From Leptolyngbya sp. FACHB-261 (GTDB lineage Bacteria; Cyanobacteriota; Cyanobacteriia; FACHB-261), in contig NZ_JACJPL010000018.1 of the NCBI RefSeq assembly GCF_014696065.1, positions 434,001-498,000 on the forward strand: a DNA stretch of 64,000 bases, given 5' to 3'. The notes under the pieces were generated by a model. The model worked only from the letters and a program-made list of their open reading frames with translations, was not told where the DNA came from and ran no database searches. Shown here one piece after another: positions 61,501 through 64,000 of the stretch (positions are counted from its first letter, which is position 1; every line of letters starts with the position of its first letter). The position numbers and the translations under genes are program-made.

Positions 61501-62922
61501 TTTCTGAGCAGGCTTCACAATCGCCTCAATTAAATCTGCTTCTGCCAAAGGCGGCATATAAACAGCTTGAGACTGGAGCAAACGAGTCAGCGATTCATGT
61601 TGCAGGCAGGGTTCTAGAAAATCAGCCCGCATGGTGATCACCACCGCTAAGCGCGAGGCTGGAATCCCCGCAACTTGAGTTACCAACTGAATGAAGCGCC
61701 GACAATCATCGGCATCAGTGCAGACCGTAAACACTTCCTCAAACTGATCCACCACCAGCAAAAACTTGCCCGTTCCTGGCAAGCGTTCAATTAGCCCCTG
61801 CAACCCCTCTTGGGCATTGCGAATCACTGACCCAAGCTGCTGGATTTGCTCTGGGGCGTCCTGAAACGCTTGCTTAAAGGCAACACGCAACTCAGTTAGT
61901 GGCTCATCTCCTGGCTTAATCGGGTCCAAAACTGTCCACCCAGCCGCCTCCAACCAGGGCACCAGCCCCGCCCGCACTACCGAAGACTTGCCACTCCCCG
62001 AAGCCCCAATCACCGCAACGAAGCGACCCCGATCCAGCTTTTGCCAGATCTCCTCAACAACCTTCTTACGCCCAAAGAAGAACTGCGCCTGCTCCTTCTC
62101 AAACGGCTCTAGCCCCCGGTAAGGCACCACGCTTTCATCAATCTCATCTGTCACTGGCAGCGCTTTTGGATAAGTGACGATGGTAATTAAGCGCCCGATT
62201 CCCATCTGGAACGGTTCCTGCCCCGTGCCCTGCAAGCGCTGGTAAACAACTTCAAATAGACGATTGCCACTCACTTGTCCTGTGTCAGGATAAGCATTGT
62301 CTTGCGAGAGCCCCTGAAGCACTGCGCCTGTAAACACACCGTGTTCAGCATCTTCATAGGCCACTTGCCCTGCTCGGCAAGCTGTGATCAAGTAGTAATC
62401 GCGCTTCTCGACAAAGGCCGACAGACTAGGTTCTACTAAATTGCGATTCAGTTCCAGGTCTGCTTCTAATAAGGCCCCTGCATGGCAACAGTCCAACAGC
62501 ACAACTAAGTTACTGAGATTGGCCTGACGCACTAATTCGTTGAGGTCATCATCTAAGGAAATGGCATTCCGTCCGTCCACAGTGCAGTCCGAAGTTGCTA
62601 GAAAGCCTCGCTGCTTCCCGGCTCTGCTAGCAATCCGAAAGCCATGCCCCGCAAAGTAGATCAACGCCTCCTGGTTGGCAGCCTGCTCTAGAAACTCTTT
62701 GAGCACCTTGAACAACTCATCGCCTGTGACGCGCTTAGGCGCAACTTCGTAGCGATTCTCGGCTGCTAGCCAGCGTCGAGGCAGACGCCGGACCTCATAG
62801 AAGTCTCCGTGCTGCTCTAGGAGGCGTGCCACGGCCTCGGCATCTCTCACCGCTTTGTTCAGAGTTGGCAAGCGACTGCTGTCATACTCCGCAATGCCGA
62901 TCACCAGTGCATATCGAGCCAT
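58591..62922 (-). CDS. Caspase-like/P-loop NTPase/WD40 protein
   Basis: A 1443-residue protein in the layout of bacterial STAND-type conflict proteins. An N-terminal caspase-fold peptidase (1-250) has an intact dyad: H93 in 'IYFAGHGFR' and C146 in 'VLLDCCHAGA'. A P-loop NTPase (about 270-650) has Walker A 'VIGASGSGKSSV' and Walker-B-like 'FLLVVDQFEEVF'. A helical region follows, then 14 WD40 repeats (about 850-1430), enough for two seven-bladed propellers. The likely mechanism is ligand sensing by the propellers, NTP-driven oligomerisation and protease activation. ATG 62922 is preferred over GTG 62946. It is divergent from a Trypco1-type gene 85 bp away. Confidence 0.93.
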   Translation of the reverse strand: MARYALVIGIAEYDSSRLPTLNKAVRDAEAVARLLEQHGDFYEVRRLPRRWLAAENRYEVAPKRVTGDELFKVLKEFLEQAANQEALIYFAGHGFRIASRAGKQRGFLATSDCTVDGRNAISLDDDLNELVRQANLSNLVVLLDCCHAGALLEADLELNRNLVEPSLSAFVEKRDYYLITACRAGQVAYEDAEHGVFTGAVLQGLSQDNAYPDTGQVSGNRLFEVVYQRLQGTGQEPFQMGIGRLITIVTYPKALPVTDEIDESVVPYRGLEPFEKEQAQFFFGRKKVVEEIWQKLDRGRFVAVIGASGSGKSSVVRAGLVPWLEAAGWTVLDPIKPGDEPLTELRVAFKQAFQDAPEQIQQLGSVIRNAQEGLQGLIERLPGTGKFLLVVDQFEEVFTVCTDADDCRRFIQLVTQVAGIPASRLAVVITMRADFLEPCLQHESLTRLLQSQAVYMPPLAEADLIEAIVKPAQKQGYELKSDLLGEILKDTREEPGFLPLLQFALTELWEQRDRQTRQLALDAYRDIGRLAGALNHHADNIFLYSDYLNLQSNRIEKSPKQEREQQEKDWIRGIFLRLVRTSEGERDTRQRQPRSHLSNLAGTNPEACTAINRVLDTLLQGRLLVIGESERKAKAVADLPQEARDNQVIDLAHEALIKGWQRLDAWCQESRELRRLRQRLEAARQDWEEDHQNDKLLAEQKQRNLMMGGLLAEVREHWADLKPYLQSPEEDELFYQCSDTHEQDRIAELQRALTVARLQEQAARALYLVLVQARTGLELALQTLGENLEKSPNQLLASVQSSLNRAMTTARVPDTFQGHEADVWSVSFSPDGQTIVSGSGDGTIRLWDVRGNAIGQPFKGHQATVGSVSFSPDGQAIVSGSTDGTIRLWDVWGNAIGQPFKGHQATVSSVSFSPDGQAIVSGCYDGTIRLWDVWGNAIGQPFEGHEGYVSSVAFSPDGQTIVSGSTDGTIRLWDVRGNAIGQPFEGHEGYVSSVAFSPDGQTIVSGSTDGTIRLWDLRGNAIGQPFKGHEGYVWSVSFSPDGQTIVSGGYDKTIRLWDLRGNAIGQPFEGHEGYVSSVAFSPDGQAIVSGSDDKTIRLWDVRGNAIGQPFEGHEADVWSVSFSPDGQTIASGSEDKTIRLWDVRGNAIGQPFEGHEGYVSSVAFSPDGQRIVSGSEDKTIRLWDLRGNVICQPFEGHEDWVMCVAFSPDGQRIVSGSTDGTIRLWDVRGNAIGQPFEGHEADVWSVSFSPDGQTIVSGSEDKTIRLWDVRGNAIGQPFQGHEADVWSVSFSPDGQTIASGSRDKTIRLWDVRGNAIGQPFEGHEGYVSSVSFSPDGQTIVSGSRDKTIRLWDVRGNAIGQPFQGHRGYVGSVSFSPDGQTIVSGSEDKTIRLWRGNWQSWLKVCCNRLRDYRTFRQPTTEAAKAACAVCQKYVWDQEDAAVKQ
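58749..60480. repeat. Tandem 126-bp units encoding WD40 repeats
   Basis: Fourteen units of about 126 bp (42 residues, consensus around 'SFSPDGQTIVSGS' and 'DKTIRLWDVRGNAIGQP') are nearly identical in DNA, especially the second half of each unit. Differences cluster in a few codons such as those after 'GH' and 'SG'. Confidence 0.9.
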
Positions 62923-63007
62923 GCCAACCAGTCCAAGCGGGAACACTTGCGCGGATTGTAACTGGCACAGGCTATCGTCGTCATGTTGCAGATTTGCCAG
63001 AACCCCA

Positions 63008-63376
63008 ATGTCCGAAGTCCAGCGCTTGCTCTACACCGACGAAGACGGCAAAGAGTACGAGATTTTTATTGAATCCAAAACAACCTCCGAGCTACCAGAA
63101 TTGGAAGCCCCCGAGGATGAACGAGGCTCTCGCGAGATTCGCACAGATGCAGTCGTTAAGATGCGCCAAGCCCGCGACATGATCCGAGGCTATGCTTCCT
63201 ACGCGCTTGGTGCCTTCAAAGATTTTGGGACAGCTCAAGTTGAAGAAGTCACGCTCAAATTTGGCTTAAAAATTGGCGGCAAAGCTGGCATTCCCTTCAT
63301 CACCGAGGGCACTGCCGAAAGCAATCTAGAAATTGAAGTCAAATGTAAATTTCCAGATAAAAACGGGCTCACTTAA
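63008..63376 (+). CDS. Trypco1-type (CU044_2847 family) protein
   Basis: A 122-residue protein with the trypsin-co-occurring domain 1 pattern. A charged N-terminal strand ('RLLYTDEDGKEYEIFIE') is followed by a helix ('MRQARDMIRGYASYALG') and the signature 'EVTLKFGLKIGGKAGIPFI' and 'GTAESNLEIEVKCKF'. The family was described beside trypsin-like and caspase-like effectors in NTP-dependent conflict systems. Divergent pairing here with a caspase-NTPase-WD40 gene fits that context. The role, such as adaptor, sensor or regulator, is unproven. ATG 63008 matches the family length. Confidence 0.8.
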   Translation: MSEVQRLLYTDEDGKEYEIFIESKTTSELPELEAPEDERGSREIRTDAVVKMRQARDMIRGYASYALGAFKDFGTAQVEEVTLKFGLKIGGKAGIPFITEGTAESNLEIEVKCKFPDKNGLT

Positions 63377-63563
63377 AAGTAAGAACAAGCATAGATGAAG
63401 TTCTGACCCAGAGACAGCCTGGAACCTTTGACAGGAGCAACTGCGCCAATACAATGACGAGCGGAGCGCAGCCCAGCCTACGTCCCTGACCTACCAGGGA
63501 GGAGCCTCTACGGGCTAATCCTAAAACATGACTGAAAACACTGCTGAGAGAATGTAGAGCTTT

Positions 63564-63613
63564 AAGTCAAATGCAAATTCCCAGATTAGGGCTCAGCTCA
63601 CTTCAAAGTAAGG
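63564..63613 (+). pseudogene. Fragment duplicating the Trypco1 gene 3' end
   Basis: The segment matches 63336-63386, the end of the Trypco1 gene. The shared frame reads 'VKCKFPD' in both, with TGT/TGC and TTT/TTC synonymous differences, then diverges. A stop codon precedes the fragment in frame. It appears to be the relic of a second copy or the tail of a lost paralogue. Confidence 0.5.
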
Positions 63614-63623
63614 AGAGGCAAAA

Positions 63624-63827
63624 ATGGAATGGCATATTGCTCTTGAGCCTGAACCAGAAATCAACAATTGGGCTGTTTGGACTCCAGAGTTGCGTGGATA
63701 CGCCTCAGCGGAACGCACAGAACCAAAAGCACTGGAAAATAACCGCGAAGCAATCGAATTTTATCTTCAGTCTGATCTAATTCAATTCTCTTCTGAAGCA
63801 ATTAGCCGAGAGATCATCCTAGACTGA
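63624..63827 (+). CDS. Small HicB-like protein
   Basis: A 67-residue protein resembling the HicB N-terminal fold: 'NNWAVWTPELRGYASAERTE' and 'ALENNREAIEFYLQS' match the usual [Y-x-V-x-x-P-x-L-x-G...EAL-x-NI-x-EAI-x-L] pattern, with the conserved Pro-Gly-Cys replaced by Arg-Gly-Tyr. AAGGAGAGG lies 5-9 nt before the ATG. No hicA toxin follows; downstream is a Uma2 gene. It may be an orphan antitoxin or a repurposed HicB fold. Confidence 0.7.
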   Translation: MEWHIALEPEPEINNWAVWTPELRGYASAERTEPKALENNREAIEFYLQSDLIQFSSEAISREIILD

Positions 63828-63934
63828 GCAGATATACCTGACGAATAATGCAATTGCCCAAGCTCGAACTCTCTAATAGCACAGAAGCCTGAACAGCTAT
63901 TATTGAGAGCACTGGCGCAGAAAGTGACACCGGC

Positions 63935-64000
63935 ATGGCCAGCACAACTGAACGCTTGCTGACCTTTGAAGAATATCTTGCCTATGACGATGGCACCGAC
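63935..64000 (+). CDS. Uma2 family protein, 5' part (cut by window edge)
   Basis: The last 22 codons read 'MASTTERLLTFEEYLAYDDG' and onward, which is the standard N-terminus of Uma2/DUF820 proteins ('TFEEYLAYDDGTD' precedes the usual Tyr-Glu-Leu strand). It is a second Uma2 gene within 6 kb. The rest lies outside the window. Confidence 0.7.
   Translation, partial: MASTTERLLTFEEYLAYDDGTD

Noticed and set aside
63848-63892. 14-codon ORF after the HicB-like gene that might be a hicA start
   Set aside because: The N-terminus only loosely recalls HicA and the frame stops at once; too short to support a pseudogene call.

Overview
The window reads as the chromosome of a cyanobacterium. The evidence is the NDH-1 genes ndhC and ndhJ, a Ycf51 family protein, an SLH-domain porin of the SomA/OprB type, a cobinamide kinase, a BioY-LspA pair, a TRAM-PIN protein with an N-terminal membrane anchor, a very large poly-HAMP hybrid histidine kinase, and Uma2 and DUF2887 nuclease-like accessory genes. 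The genus cannot be named from sequence alone. No rRNA, tRNA, CRISPR array or complete insertion sequence was recognised.

Layout. 0-3 kb: the tail of one sensor kinase and a complete PAS-PAS-GAF sensor kinase. 3-15 kb: housekeeping and envelope genes: HMA-domain protein, cysteine desulfurase, SLH porin, cobU, an MdlA-like half ABC exporter, a DUF1232 protein, a Pro/Ala/Glu/Val-rich protein, a Tat-exported PhoX-type phosphatase, and two tandem small paralogues ending in a CxCC motif. 15-21 kb: a BMP-family nucleoside-type ABC importer (two permeases, double ATPase, lipoprotein) with a nucleotidyltransferase-fold gene in the middle of the operon. 21-25 kb: ndhC and ndhJ without the expected ndhK, Ycf51, a DUF456 protein and a HAD phosphatase. 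25-31 kb: a TetR regulator divergent from a HlyD/ABC/ABC-2 export operon laid out like E. coli cecR-ybhGFSR. 31-34 kb: a GT2 glycosyltransferase, a 2OG-Fe(II) oxygenase and a FAD oxidoreductase.

34-43 kb: a two-gene signalling operon. A roughly 2000-residue cytosolic kinase with about 23 HAMP-like repeats (nine near-identical 276-bp units) is followed 15 bp later by a REC-PAS-kinase-REC protein. 43-55 kb: a cyclophilin-like lipoprotein, a hicB-hicA toxin-antitoxin pair, a GH13 glucan enzyme, a secreted SBBP beta-propeller, bioY-lspA, an internally duplicated membrane protein, a TRAM-PIN protein, hemW, and an MGMT-type DNA repair gene that overlaps hemW tail to tail.

55-64 kb looks like an accessory, defence-type island. 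It holds a DUF2887/Rpn-like nuclease gene, an unrecognised coiled-coil protein, a Uma2 nuclease, a MITE-like repeat, a 1443-residue caspase/P-loop NTPase/14xWD40 protein divergent from a Trypco1-type protein, a fragment duplicating the Trypco1 3' end, a HicB-like protein and the start of a second Uma2 gene. The caspase-NTPase-WD40 plus Trypco1 pair is the best candidate for a little-described conflict system here. Many spacers also carry short degenerate tandem repeats (13-16 bp) or GTAGGGGC-type palindromes.
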